Shown: in pieces, positions 1 through 6,683 of the stretch
Layout of the letters: the number at the start of each line of letters is the position of its first letter
Numbering within the stretch: the stretch's first letter is position 1
NCBI GenBank assembly: GCA_025450555.1
Contig: JANWHF010000277.1
Location: forward strand, 1 to 19,164
Direction: 5' to 3'
DNA length: 19,164 nucleotides
Source: Tepidisphaeraceae bacterium
Lineage (GTDB): Bacteria; Planctomycetota; Phycisphaerae; Tepidisphaerales; Tepidisphaeraceae
Notes under the pieces: generated by a model
Database searches by the model: none
The model's input: the letters and a program-made list of their open reading frames with translations, nothing else
What the model was told of the DNA's origin: nothing
Translations under genes and position numbers: made by a program

Positions 1-168
1 AACACCGGCATCGCCCACGCCAAAGACCCGGTGAAGATGGCGCAGGCGATGAAACATGCTCTGGAGGCCGGCCGGCTTTCCTATCAGTCGGGCCGGATTT
101 CCAAAAAGCGCTACGCCACCGCAAGCTCGCCCTTTGAAGGCGTCATCAGCTACATCCCCGGCGAATAG
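1..168 (+). CDS. thiG: Thiazole synthase ThiG, C-terminal part (truncated by window edge)
   Basis: The frame is open from base 1 to a TAG at 166-168, giving the last 55 residues. It begins NTGIAHAKDPV and continues with EAGRLSYQSGRI and YATASSP, which match the conserved end of ThiG: the phosphate-binding loop after the last strand of the TIM barrel, and the C-terminal helix. ThiG makes the thiazole phosphate moiety of thiamine from 1-deoxy-D-xylulose 5-phosphate, dehydroglycine and ThiS thiocarboxylate in the cytoplasm. The start and catalytic lysine lie outside the window. The gene is followed after 22 bases by rsmG on the same strand, so the two may be co-transcribed. Recognition is from family memory of the C-terminal motif. 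Confidence 0.88.
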   Translation, partial: NTGIAHAKDPVKMAQAMKHALEAGRLSYQSGRISKKRYATASSPFEGVISYIPGE

Positions 169-176
169 CCGCGCTT

Positions 177-181
177 AGGAG
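177..181 (+). promoter_or_regulatory. Shine-Dalgarno AGGAG of rsmG
   Basis: AGGAG lies 9 bases before the ATG at 191. It supports that start even though it gives a protein about 30 residues longer than the E. coli homologue. Confidence 0.7.
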
Positions 182-190
182 TCGATTGCA

Positions 191-907
191 ATGATTCCAG
201 GCGGCAGTTCAGACTCTCCGAGAGCACATCAACAGCATGATGAGCTGTGGCAGACGCTCGCGAAGGCCGCACATATCGTGTTGTCACCCGAGCAACTGGC
301 ATCGCTGCACCGGTATCTGGATTTGCTTCTCGAGGCCAACGTTTCGATGAATCTCACGCGCATCGTCGATCGAAGCGCAGCCGAAGTTCAACACATCGGC
401 GATGCATTGACCTTGCTCCCCTTTCTGCCCGCAGGACAAATCAAAATTGCCGATGTGGGCAGCGGCGGGGGAGTGCCCGGTATTCCGCTGGCGATCGCCC
501 GCTCCGATGCGACCGTCTGCCTCATCGAATCCACGCAGAAGAAGGCGAGATTTCTGCAACACGCTGCTGGTGAACTGAAGCTATCGAACGTCGAAGTGCT
601 GAGCGAGCGAGCCGAGGCCGTGGCGCGATCAGATCGGCGGGAAACATTCAATGTCGTGACGGCCCGTGCCGTGGCCGTGATGGATCAATTGGCACAATGG
701 TGTTTGCCTCTCGTGCGACCGGGTGGAAAACTGCTGGCGATGAAAGGCCAGCGCTTTCAGGAAGAATTGCCGCAGGCACGGAAAACAATCGTCTCTTTCG
801 GCGGGGGCAAGGTCACAATTCACGACGTTCAGTTACCGGGCGTGGATTATCACGTGATTGTGGAGATTGCCAAAGCCCGCAGTGCAGACCAGCGGAACCG
901 CAACTAA
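191..907 (+). CDS. rsmG: 16S rRNA (guanine-N7)-methyltransferase RsmG
   Basis: The product has 238 residues and is a cytoplasmic SAM-dependent methyltransferase that makes m7G in the 530 loop of 16S rRNA (G527 in E. coli). Visible family marks are NLT at about residue 54, the H68/D71 region, the SAM-binding loop ADVGSGGGVPGIPL at 87-100, an acidic strand end LIES at 111-114, and TARAV at 157-161. E. coli RsmG has about 207 residues. The excess is mainly at the N-terminus, where the first 15 residues are polar and low in conservation, but a good AGGAG favours the ATG at 191. The gene follows thiG and precedes the pilus locus with a 215-base gap, so it is probably not part of the Tad operon. 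Confidence 0.93.
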   Translation: MIPGGSSDSPRAHQQHDELWQTLAKAAHIVLSPEQLASLHRYLDLLLEANVSMNLTRIVDRSAAEVQHIGDALTLLPFLPAGQIKIADVGSGGGVPGIPLAIARSDATVCLIESTQKKARFLQHAAGELKLSNVEVLSERAEAVARSDRRETFNVVTARAVAVMDQLAQWCLPLVRPGGKLLAMKGQRFQEELPQARKTIVSFGGGKVTIHDVQLPGVDYHVIVEIAKARSADQRNRN

Positions 908-1110
908 CAGGCGTTTCACGTCCAGATAACCTGCATATCTGCCCTGCTTGTGATCGTGGGAACATTCCCCAATAGCGTCAAACGCCGCATGAGTTAAGCC
1001 TGCCGGTGGCGCATCCGATGAGAGGGGTGCAATCGGTATTCCATCATGCAGACTGTTTCTGCGCGAGTGATGCCGATGAAGGTCCGCGGGGCATTGACGC
1101 TCCGCAATCC
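908..1110 (+). other. Intergenic leader between rsmG and the pilus locus
   Basis: This stretch separates housekeeping genes from the Tad locus and should hold the pilin promoter. I see no strong sigma-70 match. The best is TTGTGA at 949-954, a 17-base spacer and AATAGC at 972-977, with a short dyad GGGAA-CA-TTCCC (958-969) in the spacer. An open frame from 1006 runs into flp1, but it has no family content before the pilin start at 1123. No intrinsic terminator for rsmG was found here. Confidence 0.35.
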
Positions 1111-1117
1111 AAGGAGA
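1111..1117 (+). promoter_or_regulatory. Shine-Dalgarno AAGGAGA of first Flp pilin
   Basis: AAGGAGA lies 5 bases before the ATG at 1123 and is one of the strongest ribosome sites in the window. It decides the start in favour of 1123 over upstream in-frame starts, and suits a highly expressed structural pilin. Confidence 0.8.
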
Positions 1118-1122
1118 ACGCC

Positions 1123-1293
1123 ATGAAGGCGGCTTTGAATCTCGTTGCGAAGATGTTGAAGGATGAGCAGGGTGGCGAAGTGTTGGAATACGCCCTGATC
1201 GTCGGCCTGATCGTTGTCGCTGCGATTGCAGCCATCACTTCCGTTGGCACCAAGGTGCTGGCCAAGTGGAACTCGCTGAACAGCTCGATGTAA
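1123..1293 (+). CDS. flp1: Flp/Fap-type (type IVc) major pilin, copy 1
   Basis: The 56-residue product is a class IVc prepilin. It has a 17-residue leader ending in a glycine, then the Flp processing site G|GEVLEY with Glu at +5 and Tyr at +6, then one hydrophobic segment (ALIVGLIVVAAIAAIT), leaving a 39-residue mature pilin. The CpaA-like peptidase encoded at 2053 should cleave it at the inner membrane. The mature subunit would be polymerised by CpaF/TadB/TadC into Flp fibres used for surface attachment. An upstream in-frame start at 1006 was rejected because the 1123 start has a strong AAGGAG and gives the family's usual length. It is followed by a second, very similar pilin gene. Confidence 0.93.
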   Translation: MKAALNLVAKMLKDEQGGEVLEYALIVGLIVVAAIAAITSVGTKVLAKWNSLNSSM

Positions 1294-1357
1294 TTCGATG
1301 CTGCCGCTGTTGAGCGACGCGGACATCGATATCCGAACGCATTGTGTCTGCCTGATT

Positions 1358-1370
1358 GCGGCCATGCCGC
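1358..1370 (+). other. Small hairpin between the two pilin genes
   Basis: GCGGC-CAT-GCCGC forms a perfect 5-bp stem with a 3-base loop, ending three bases before the AAGGAGA of the second pilin. It is too short and lacks a T-run, so it is not a terminator. It might act as a processing or stability element, or affect translation of copy 2. Confidence 0.4.
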
Positions 1371-1373
1371 GAT

Positions 1374-1380
1374 AAGGAGA
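1374..1380 (+). promoter_or_regulatory. Shine-Dalgarno AAGGAGA of second Flp pilin
   Basis: AAGGAGA lies 6 bases before the ATG at 1387. It is identical to the site of copy 1 and fixes the start at 1387 rather than upstream in-frame starts. Confidence 0.8.
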
Positions 1381-1386
1381 AGTACC

Positions 1387-1557
1387 ATGTCCTCAATTCG
1401 AAACGTGCTTGTGCGCGCCTGGCGCGATGAGCAGGGCGGCGAGGTGCTGGAATATGCCCTGATCGTCGGCCTGATCGTAGTCGCAGCCATTGCGACAATT
1501 ACTACGGTTGGCACCAAACTGCTGGCCAAGTGGCAGGGCGTCGATTCGTCGCTGTAA
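1387..1557 (+). CDS. flp2: Flp/Fap-type (type IVc) major pilin, copy 2
   Basis: This 56-residue prepilin has the same layout as the first copy: a 17-residue basic leader, cleavage site G|GEVLEY, and a hydrophobic stretch. Over the 39-residue mature region 31 residues are identical to copy 1, while leader residues 2-13 differ almost completely and the last residues differ (QGVDSSL against NSLNSSM). It may be a second structural subunit or a minor or alternative pilin. It lies 93 bases after copy 1 and 27 bases before the TadE-like gene, all in one direction, so a joint transcript is likely. Confidence 0.92.
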   Translation: MSSIRNVLVRAWRDEQGGEVLEYALIVGLIVVAAIATITTVGTKLLAKWQGVDSSL

Positions 1558-1584
1558 GACGGCTCGATGATGCCGAGTTAAGCC

Positions 1585-2049
1585 ATGCGCCATTCTTTTG
1601 CGATCATCCGGGGACTTGCGCGCGCGAATACCCGCTTGCAGCGGCCTTTGCGCCGCCGTGGCGTTTCGGTGCTCGAGATGACTCTCGTGCTGCCGATCCT
1701 GCTGATGCTGTCTTTCGGAATCGTCGATTACGGCTACTTCTTCTATCTGAAGGGCACGATCCAGGGCGCTGCCCAGGCGGGGGCGCGGGCGGCCATTGTG
1801 CCTGGCGCGACCAATACGACCGTCAGCTCGGCGATCTCGTCAATGATGACGGCCTCGAGCCTGCAGAACTCCGGCTATACCGTTACGACCAGCCCTGCCG
1901 ATATCACCACAGCGGCCAGTGGCGCAACGTTGACCGTCACGGTGAGCTGCAACTGGGGCACCGCCGGGTATCACAGCCTTCCATCAGTTCTGGGTGGCAT
2001 TTCGAGTTCAAAAAGCGTCACCGGCGCCGCCACGATGCGTAAAGAATAG
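1585..2049 (+). CDS. tadE: TadE-like pseudopilin
   Basis: The 154-residue protein has a basic N-terminus (RPLRRRG) and a class IV prepilin-like site G26|VSVLEM with Glu31 at +5. A hydrophobic segment (about 29-46) and a Ser/Thr-rich periplasmic domain with beta-like patterns follow. This is the layout of TadE/TadF pseudopilins, which are cut by the same peptidase as Flp and needed for Flp pilus assembly. The segment FGIVDYGYFFYLKG..QGAAQAGARAA is the typical TadE signature after the membrane helix. The ribosome site is weak. The gene ends 3 bases before the peptidase gene. It could equally be called TadF- or TadG-like, but no second member of the family is seen in the locus. Confidence 0.85.
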   Translation: MRHSFAIIRGLARANTRLQRPLRRRGVSVLEMTLVLPILLMLSFGIVDYGYFFYLKGTIQGAAQAGARAAIVPGATNTTVSSAISSMMTASSLQNSGYTVTTSPADITTAASGATLTVTVSCNWGTAGYHSLPSVLGGISSSKSVTGAATMRKE

Positions 2050-2052
2050 CCA

Positions 2053-2604
2053 ATGAGTTCAATCGCCTGGCTGCACCTCCTGCCCCTTCTTGTTCTGTTG
2101 ATCGTCGCAGCGGCCATCGACCTGGCCAGTAGGCGCATTCCCAACTGGCTTACCGTCACCATCGCGCTCACAGGCCTTCTGCAAAGCGTGTCGCCTTTTC
2201 ATACCTGCACGATCGGGCTCTCGGTTCTCGGACTACTGACCGGCTTCGTGTTGATGTTCGGACAATTTGCCGTCGGCGGCCTGGGAGGGGGCGACGTCAA
2301 GTTGCTGATGGCAGTCGGAACCTGGGTCGGACCGCTTCCTCTCCTGGCGATCTTCGCGGGAGCATCGGTTATCGGACTGATGATCGTCATGGCCCAGGCC
2401 TTTTGGCAACGCCGAATGGGTCGGCTCCTTCATAACAGCGCGCTTCTGGCGGTGAATCTGGTTCATATTCGCCAGGTCGGCTTGGATCATGCCCGCGAAA
2501 CCGGCAAATCCTGCAAGAGCATCGATCGCCCGCTTCCGTATGCCGTCCCAGTTCTCCTCTCGACGATTGCCGCAATATATTTCAAATTATTGCTTGCAAT
2601 TTGA
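2053..2604 (+). CDS. cpaA: CpaA/TadV prepilin peptidase (A24 family)
   Basis: This 183-residue polytopic inner-membrane aspartyl protease removes the leaders of Flp and TadE-type prepilins. Both catalytic aspartates are visible: Asp23 in AIDLASRRIPNWL and Asp81 in the GxGD-type motif GGGDVKLL (78-85). About six hydrophobic segments are present (roughly 5-21, 35-46, 54-74, 83-98, 100-117 and 165-182). The N-terminal methylase domain of bifunctional PilD-type enzymes is absent, as usual for TadV/CpaA. A conserved-looking RPLPYAVPV precedes the last helix. The start is 3 bases after the tadE stop, so translation is probably coupled. A 207-base gap follows before cpaB. Confidence 0.92.
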   Translation: MSSIAWLHLLPLLVLLIVAAAIDLASRRIPNWLTVTIALTGLLQSVSPFHTCTIGLSVLGLLTGFVLMFGQFAVGGLGGGDVKLLMAVGTWVGPLPLLAIFAGASVIGLMIVMAQAFWQRRMGRLLHNSALLAVNLVHIRQVGLDHARETGKSCKSIDRPLPYAVPVLLSTIAAIYFKLLLAI

Positions 2605-2800
2605 TTATTCATTTCCCTGCGCGCAATTCTGGCTCCAATCACCTCCTTAAGCAGATAAAGGGGTGCGCCGAGTCAATTAGGGACGTGAAATTTCGGCATC
2701 AAAAAGCGAAGAGACTCGCTGGCCGTTCTAAACCACAAATCCTTACTGACCGAATCTATGAATAACGGCCCAAACCGGGCAGCGCGCCGTTTGCGCTTTA
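2605..2800 (+). other. Intergenic region between cpaA and cpaB
   Basis: This is the largest gap inside the pilus locus. It contains a perfect copy of the 12-base 16S rRNA 3' tail at 2638-2649. No terminator with a T-run and no clear sigma-70 promoter were found. An upstream in-frame ATG for cpaB at 2758 lacks a ribosome site. A second promoter may lie here, but I cannot support one. Confidence 0.4.
2638..2649 (+). promoter_or_regulatory. Anti-Shine-Dalgarno-like element ATCACCTCCTTA
   Basis: ATCACCTCCTTA is identical to the 3' terminal bases of bacterial 16S rRNA as known in E. coli. In the cpaA-cpaB transcript it could pair with AAGGAG-type ribosome sites such as those of the two pilins. 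Read on the minus strand it is instead an ideal Shine-Dalgarno sequence, TAAGGAGGTGAT, but the minus-strand frame behind it lies antisense to the end of cpaA and looks non-coding. Function is inferred only. Confidence 0.3.
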
Positions 2801-2811
2801 CGGAGACTGAT

Positions 2812-3804
2812 ATGAACTGGAAAGCTTGGACGCCTGCTCTTGCCGCAGTCCTGATGGGTGGGGCGGCTGCGAAGCTCGCCCATGACTCCATGGCGCGAAG
2901 CCGAAACGCTCCTTCATCCACCGCAAAGCTTGTGCAGGCGGTCGCGGTGAAGGCTGCAATCGATCCCGGTCAGGAGTTGACGCTCGATGAGCTGACCTTC
3001 AGTCCGATTGACTCCAAGACGCCGCCGCCCAACGCCTTTACCGATCCGCACGATCTCGTCGGGCGCGTCAGCGCCATTCCCATGGTGCCAGGCCAACTGG
3101 TGCTTTCGGAATTCCTGGCGCCCAAAGGCGCATCGTCTGGCCTCCAGGGGCTGGTGCCTGCTGGTGAGCGCGCCGTCACGATTGATGTGACGGATACCAG
3201 CAGCTTTTCAGGCATGCTCGCCCCCGGCTGCCGGGTGGATGTTGTCGGGATGATCACCGACAGCGACGCCAACAAGACCATGATTCGCACGATCGTGCAG
3301 AACGTGCTCGTGCAGGCCGTGGGCCAGCGATTGGCCCCTGCTCGCCACGAAATCGACGACAAGGATCATAAACCAGCCGCCGACAGCCTGACCTATCGAA
3401 GCGTGACCCTGATCGCTTCCCCGAAGGATGCGGTCACGATTCAGCTCGCGGCCCTTCAGGGACGCGTGACGCTGTTGCTGCGCGGCACCGGAGATACTTC
3501 CGACGGCGAAGCCAGCACGACGCTGGCCGACTTACGCGGCGATCCGGATGTGGAAGCCTCTTTGCCTGTTGCACCTGCGACTCGGCCGGCGGCCACGCAG
3601 CCGGTCGCGACCCCTGATCCAGTCAAAGTCGTTCAGGCCGATCCGGCTCCGACACACAGCCACTGGGTTGTGATTTACAACGGCGACAAAGTCACGCGCG
3701 CCCGATTTGACGAACCATCAGATCCTGCCGCGCAGAGCATCAAGCCGGGCACGGCCAATATTCAGGATCCCGGCGATCCAAATGAAGATTCCCTGGGAGA
3801 GTAG
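2812..3804 (+). CDS. cpaB: Flp pilus assembly protein CpaB/RcpC
   Basis: From the ATG at 2812 (CGGAG 6 bases upstream) the product has 330 residues. An N-terminal hydrophobic anchor (about 6-23) is followed by a SAF domain (about 40-104, with IDPGQELTLDEL and VPGQLVLSEFLAP) and an RcpC/CpaB core (about 112-225, LVPAGERAVTIDVTDTSSFSG). The tail is rich in Ala, Pro and Thr (about 250-290). CpaB is a periplasmic inner-membrane-anchored partner of the secretin CpaC; its SAF domain may contact peptidoglycan or sugar. An earlier in-frame ATG at 2758 would add 18 basic, polar residues and has no ribosome site. The next gene, cpaC, starts 62 bases downstream. Confidence 0.92.
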   Translation: MNWKAWTPALAAVLMGGAAAKLAHDSMARSRNAPSSTAKLVQAVAVKAAIDPGQELTLDELTFSPIDSKTPPPNAFTDPHDLVGRVSAIPMVPGQLVLSEFLAPKGASSGLQGLVPAGERAVTIDVTDTSSFSGMLAPGCRVDVVGMITDSDANKTMIRTIVQNVLVQAVGQRLAPARHEIDDKDHKPAADSLTYRSVTLIASPKDAVTIQLAALQGRVTLLLRGTGDTSDGEASTTLADLRGDPDVEASLPVAPATRPAATQPVATPDPVKVVQADPAPTHSHWVVIYNGDKVTRARFDEPSDPAAQSIKPGTANIQDPGDPNEDSLGE

Positions 3805-3866
3805 CGCCATTTTCAAACGTGCGGCGGTGTGGCCGCGCAAGCTCGGCTCTTACTGAGGTAGCGGCG

Positions 3867-5426
3867 ATGAAGACGTCAATGCCAGATGAAAAAAAAATCG
3901 TCAACGAGTCATGTGGGGCTCGTCCAAGCGCCCATGGCAAGACGCTTCGGCGCGCCTTATGCGCGGCTGCGTTTGGAATCTTGACCGTCATGGCATGCAG
4001 CGCCAGCGCCCAAGACGCTGTGCCGCAGCCGGCTAATGCTGCTACGACTCCTCAACATCTCGTTGCCGGTGGCGTGAATGACAAAGGCGGCCTAGAGCTG
4101 AACCCCGGACAGAGCTCCGTCATCACGTTGCGAATGCCCTGCAACAAGCTCGACGTTGAAGTGGGAAACCCGGACGTGGTTCATTGCCGGGCCATTTCGC
4201 CGACCCAGATCCTGGTCACGGCTGAAAAGGCCGGGATGACGCAGGTTGTAGTCTCCTGCGACGAAGCCGGTTCGCAGACGGTTGATGTGATGGTAACGCC
4301 CAACTTGAAGGAACTGCGGGAACAGATCAAGAAGATGTTTCCTGCTTCCAATGTTGATGTCAGCAACGCCAGTGGCTCGATCGTCCTTCGCGGACGCGCT
4401 CCTGATCTTGAAGCGGCCAACCGGATCGCACAAGTTGCGGGCCCTTATGGCGCGCATGTCCTCAATTTCCTCGAGATTTCCGGCGGCCAGCAGATCATGG
4501 TGAAGGTGCGCTTCGCCGAGGTGTCGCGCTCCCTGACGCAGAATCTGGGCTTTAACGCATTTGCTACCGATGGCCGAATGAAAGCCGGCATCAACAATGG
4601 CCCAGGAGATAATCCTGTCGGCGGCCTGATCGCGCCGGCAGCAGCCAGCGGCAGCTCGACCACCACGATTCCCCCCGTGGCTCTGTTAGGCGCAGGTCAA
4701 GTTGGGAATACAGCATTTGAATACTTCATCGATGCCCTGCGGCAGAACAACCTGCTGCGCGTCCTTGCCCAGCCGAACCTCACCGTGATCAGCGGCAAGA
4801 AGGCCAGCTTCATCGCTGGCGGCGAGTTTCCCGTTCCGGTGCCTCAGGCCAGCGGCTCGGGCGGCGTCGCTATCACGGTGGACTTCAAACAGTTTGGCGT
4901 CATGCTTAATTTTACGCCGACGGTCCTCGGTAATGGCCGCATCCGCATGGATGTGTCGCCTGAAGTCAGCGACCTGGATTTTACCAATAGCGTTTCCTTC
5001 AACGGCTTCGTTATCCCCAGCATCACCAAGCGCACCGTCAACACGACCGTCGAATTGGAAGAGGGACAGACCCTCGCATTGGCAGGATTGCTGGAAAACA
5101 AGGTGACGGCCAATAAAAGCATTACGCCGCTCCTGGGCGATCTCCCGATCCTGGGGGCGCTCTTTCGCTCAGTGAAATACGAGCGAAGCGAAACGGAACT
5201 GGTCGTTCTGGTAACTCCGGTCCTGGTTGAGCCGATGAATCCCGGGCAGGTGCCGACGATTCCCGGCGAGCATTGGCGTTATCCCAATGAGGCGCAGCTC
5301 TTCCTGGGTGCTGACCTGGGTGGCCCGGCGCCGGACACCGATCACGCGCCGTCGATGCGGCCACCGCCGCAGTTCCATGGCGATTACGGGTTTACGCCGG
5401 CTGCGCAGACCGCGCCCAGCCACTAA
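3867..5426 (+). CDS. cpaC: Outer-membrane secretin CpaC/RcpA
   Basis: From the ATG at 3867 (GAGG 8 bases upstream) the product has 519 residues. A long polar n-region precedes a signal peptide core (about 27-44) with an ASA cleavage site near residue 48. The pilus-formation N-terminal domain follows (about 74-143, LNPGQSSVITL and VEVGNPDVVHCR), then a BON-like domain (about 146-205) and the secretin beta domain (about 295-455). Secretin motifs visible are RVLAQPNLTVISGKKASFIAGGE, VPSITKRTVNTTVEL-type, and LLGDLPILGALFRS. The protein should form the multimeric outer-membrane pore for Flp pili. A GTG at 3819 is a possible but poorer start. Nine consecutive A bases lie at 3889-3897, in codons 8-11. 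Confidence 0.93.
   Translation: MKTSMPDEKKIVNESCGARPSAHGKTLRRALCAAAFGILTVMACSASAQDAVPQPANAATTPQHLVAGGVNDKGGLELNPGQSSVITLRMPCNKLDVEVGNPDVVHCRAISPTQILVTAEKAGMTQVVVSCDEAGSQTVDVMVTPNLKELREQIKKMFPASNVDVSNASGSIVLRGRAPDLEAANRIAQVAGPYGAHVLNFLEISGGQQIMVKVRFAEVSRSLTQNLGFNAFATDGRMKAGINNGPGDNPVGGLIAPAAASGSSTTTIPPVALLGAGQVGNTAFEYFIDALRQNNLLRVLAQPNLTVISGKKASFIAGGEFPVPVPQASGSGGVAITVDFKQFGVMLNFTPTVLGNGRIRMDVSPEVSDLDFTNSVSFNGFVIPSITKRTVNTTVELEEGQTLALAGLLENKVTANKSITPLLGDLPILGALFRSVKYERSETELVVLVTPVLVEPMNPGQVPTIPGEHWRYPNEAQLFLGADLGGPAPDTDHAPSMRPPPQFHGDYGFTPAAQTAPSH
3889..3897 (+). repeat. Homopolymer A9 tract in the 5' end of cpaC
   Basis: Nine A bases in a row cover the Glu-Lys-Lys-Ile codons of the secretin's n-region. 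A gain or loss of one base would shift the frame before the signal peptide core. An overlapping ATG at 3886 starts a 32-codon frame (MKKKSS..) that ends before the secretin domains. Confidence 0.75.
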
Positions 5427-5484
5427 GTAAGACAATTCAGCAAGACGTGAAAGAGAAGCGATCGACCGTCCGCTGGAGCAGTTT

Positions 5485-6621
5485 ATGTTTGTGCAACTGA
5501 ACTGTGTCATCATCGATGCAGATGCCGCCAACCGGCAGGAACTGACGACGTTCCTGGCGAGGCTGGGAGTCCATGTCGTCTCGGGGTATCCGACGATTGA
5601 GCCCCTGGCGGCACTGCTGACGCGCAATGACGCCCCGCAACTTGTCATCGTTAACCTCGATCCAAACGCTCCTGAGAGCCTCAAGAAGCTCGGTCATCTT
5701 CCACGCCAGCACGGTGCGATCAGCTTTTTTGTGATGTCGCAGGTCCTTGACGCGGCTCTCCTGATGGACGCGATGCATCTGGGCGTCAAGGAATTCATTC
5801 CGCTACCGATGAGCGAGGAAAAGCTCACCGCGGCGCTCGATCGCATTTCGCAAAGTCACGGGACCGGCAAAAAGGCGCGAATCATTCACGTGGTGCCGAC
5901 AATTGGCGGATGTGGTTCAACTACCGTGGCCTGCAACGTCGCCGCTTCCTTGGCGCGCGTCGGGCGCACGGCTTTGCTGGATCTGGACCTGGTGCAGGGT
6001 GGCGTGGCGAGCTATTTCGATGTGCGCCCGCGCTACACGATTGCCGACGTGATGGATTCGGCTGAGAAGCTCGATCAGCAATTGCTCGACAATGCCCTGA
6101 CGCTTCACAAGACCAGCGGCGTGGCAATTCTCGCTCGACCGGAACTCCCGGAAGACACGCAACGCGTCAATGCACCGGGTCTCGCGCGACTTCTGGGCGT
6201 ACTTGGGCGGGTATTCGACTATGTCGTGCTCGATTCGATGATGAGCATTGACCCGGTCTACGCCACCGCGATTTCCGCATCCGAAATCAACCTGATGGTG
6301 ATGCAGCTCAACGTTCCCAGTGCCAAAAACGCCGAGCGGTTCGTCGGCGTGCTGCGGCGGATGGGCGTGGAGTCGAGCAAAATTCGCATCGTCGTCAACC
6401 GCTACGTCAAGAAAGGGTGCGACATCGAGCCGGATGAAGTCGAGCGGGCACTGGGCCTGAAGATTTCCTGGATGGTGCCCAACGATTTCAAGAACGCGAT
6501 CGCTGCGATCAATTTTGGCGAGCCAGTCGTCATTCGCGCCCCGCGGTCGGAAATCAGCGCCAGCCTGCACGATCTGGCTGGATCGCTCAACGGCAAAACC
6601 GGGAGCGCCCGCGCCCATTGA
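5485..6621 (+). CDS. cpaE: CpaE/TadZ pilus localisation protein (MinD/ParA-like, degenerate)
   Basis: The 378-residue protein has a receiver-like N-terminal domain (about 5-122) and a MinD/ParA-type domain (about 131-370), the CpaE/TadZ arrangement. It should be cytoplasmic or membrane-associated and place the Tad machinery in the cell. In the receiver half, acidic residues D11 and D13 are present, but the phosphoacceptor position in IVNLDP looks like Asn57. The deviant Walker A reads TIGGCGSTTVA (139-149): both the signature lysine before GG and the Walker lysine (Ser145) are missing. LLDLDLVQGG (164-173) and DYVVLD (245-250) match the later ATPase motifs. GGAG at 5475-5478 supports the start. 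cpaF follows after 62 bases. Confidence 0.88.
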   Translation: MFVQLNCVIIDADAANRQELTTFLARLGVHVVSGYPTIEPLAALLTRNDAPQLVIVNLDPNAPESLKKLGHLPRQHGAISFFVMSQVLDAALLMDAMHLGVKEFIPLPMSEEKLTAALDRISQSHGTGKKARIIHVVPTIGGCGSTTVACNVAASLARVGRTALLDLDLVQGGVASYFDVRPRYTIADVMDSAEKLDQQLLDNALTLHKTSGVAILARPELPEDTQRVNAPGLARLLGVLGRVFDYVVLDSMMSIDPVYATAISASEINLMVMQLNVPSAKNAERFVGVLRRMGVESSKIRIVVNRYVKKGCDIEPDEVERALGLKISWMVPNDFKNAIAAINFGEPVVIRAPRSEISASLHDLAGSLNGKTGSARAH

Positions 6622-6683
6622 GCCTCTTTTATTCGAAATGTGAATGGAATCCCGGACTTGTTTGAAGTTACAGGATCAGAAAC

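Larger units (their letters stand above)
1162..1533 (+). repeat. Diverged direct repeat: pilin duplication (1162-1269 and 1426-1533)
   Basis: Two 108-base segments offset by 264 bases encode DEQGG through LAKW of the two pilins. By my hand alignment they differ at about 15 positions (about 86% identity), mostly at third codon positions. The flanks and leader-coding parts are not similar, so only the processing site and hydrophobic core are kept. Confidence 0.85.

Noticed and set aside
958..969. Short dyad GGGAA-CA-TTCCC as an operator
   Set aside because: Five-base arms arise easily by chance, and the promoter around it is weak.
1006..1122. Upstream extension of the first pilin (95-residue frame)
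   Set aside because: The added residues have no pilin character, and the strong AAGGAGA lies directly before the ATG at 1123, which gives the normal Flp length.
1044..1529. Minus-strand 161-codon frame across both pilins
   Set aside because: It is antisense to the two pilins and its internal repetition comes only from their duplication. It has no ribosome site or domain.
2583..2603. AT-rich inverted repeat CAAATT/AATTTG at the end of cpaA as a terminator
   Set aside because: The stem is weak, lies inside the coding end, and has no T-run after it.
2520..2637. Minus-strand leader ORF behind the TAAGGAGGTGAT on the reverse strand
   Set aside because: The frame is about 50 codons, antisense to cpaA, and has no recognisable content. 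The plus-strand reading of the element is at least as likely.
5917..6618. Long minus-strand frame (233 codons) opposite cpaE
   Set aside because: It is a mirror of the cpaE codon pattern. It has unusual His- and Asp-rich content and no family motifs, and cpaE itself is well supported.
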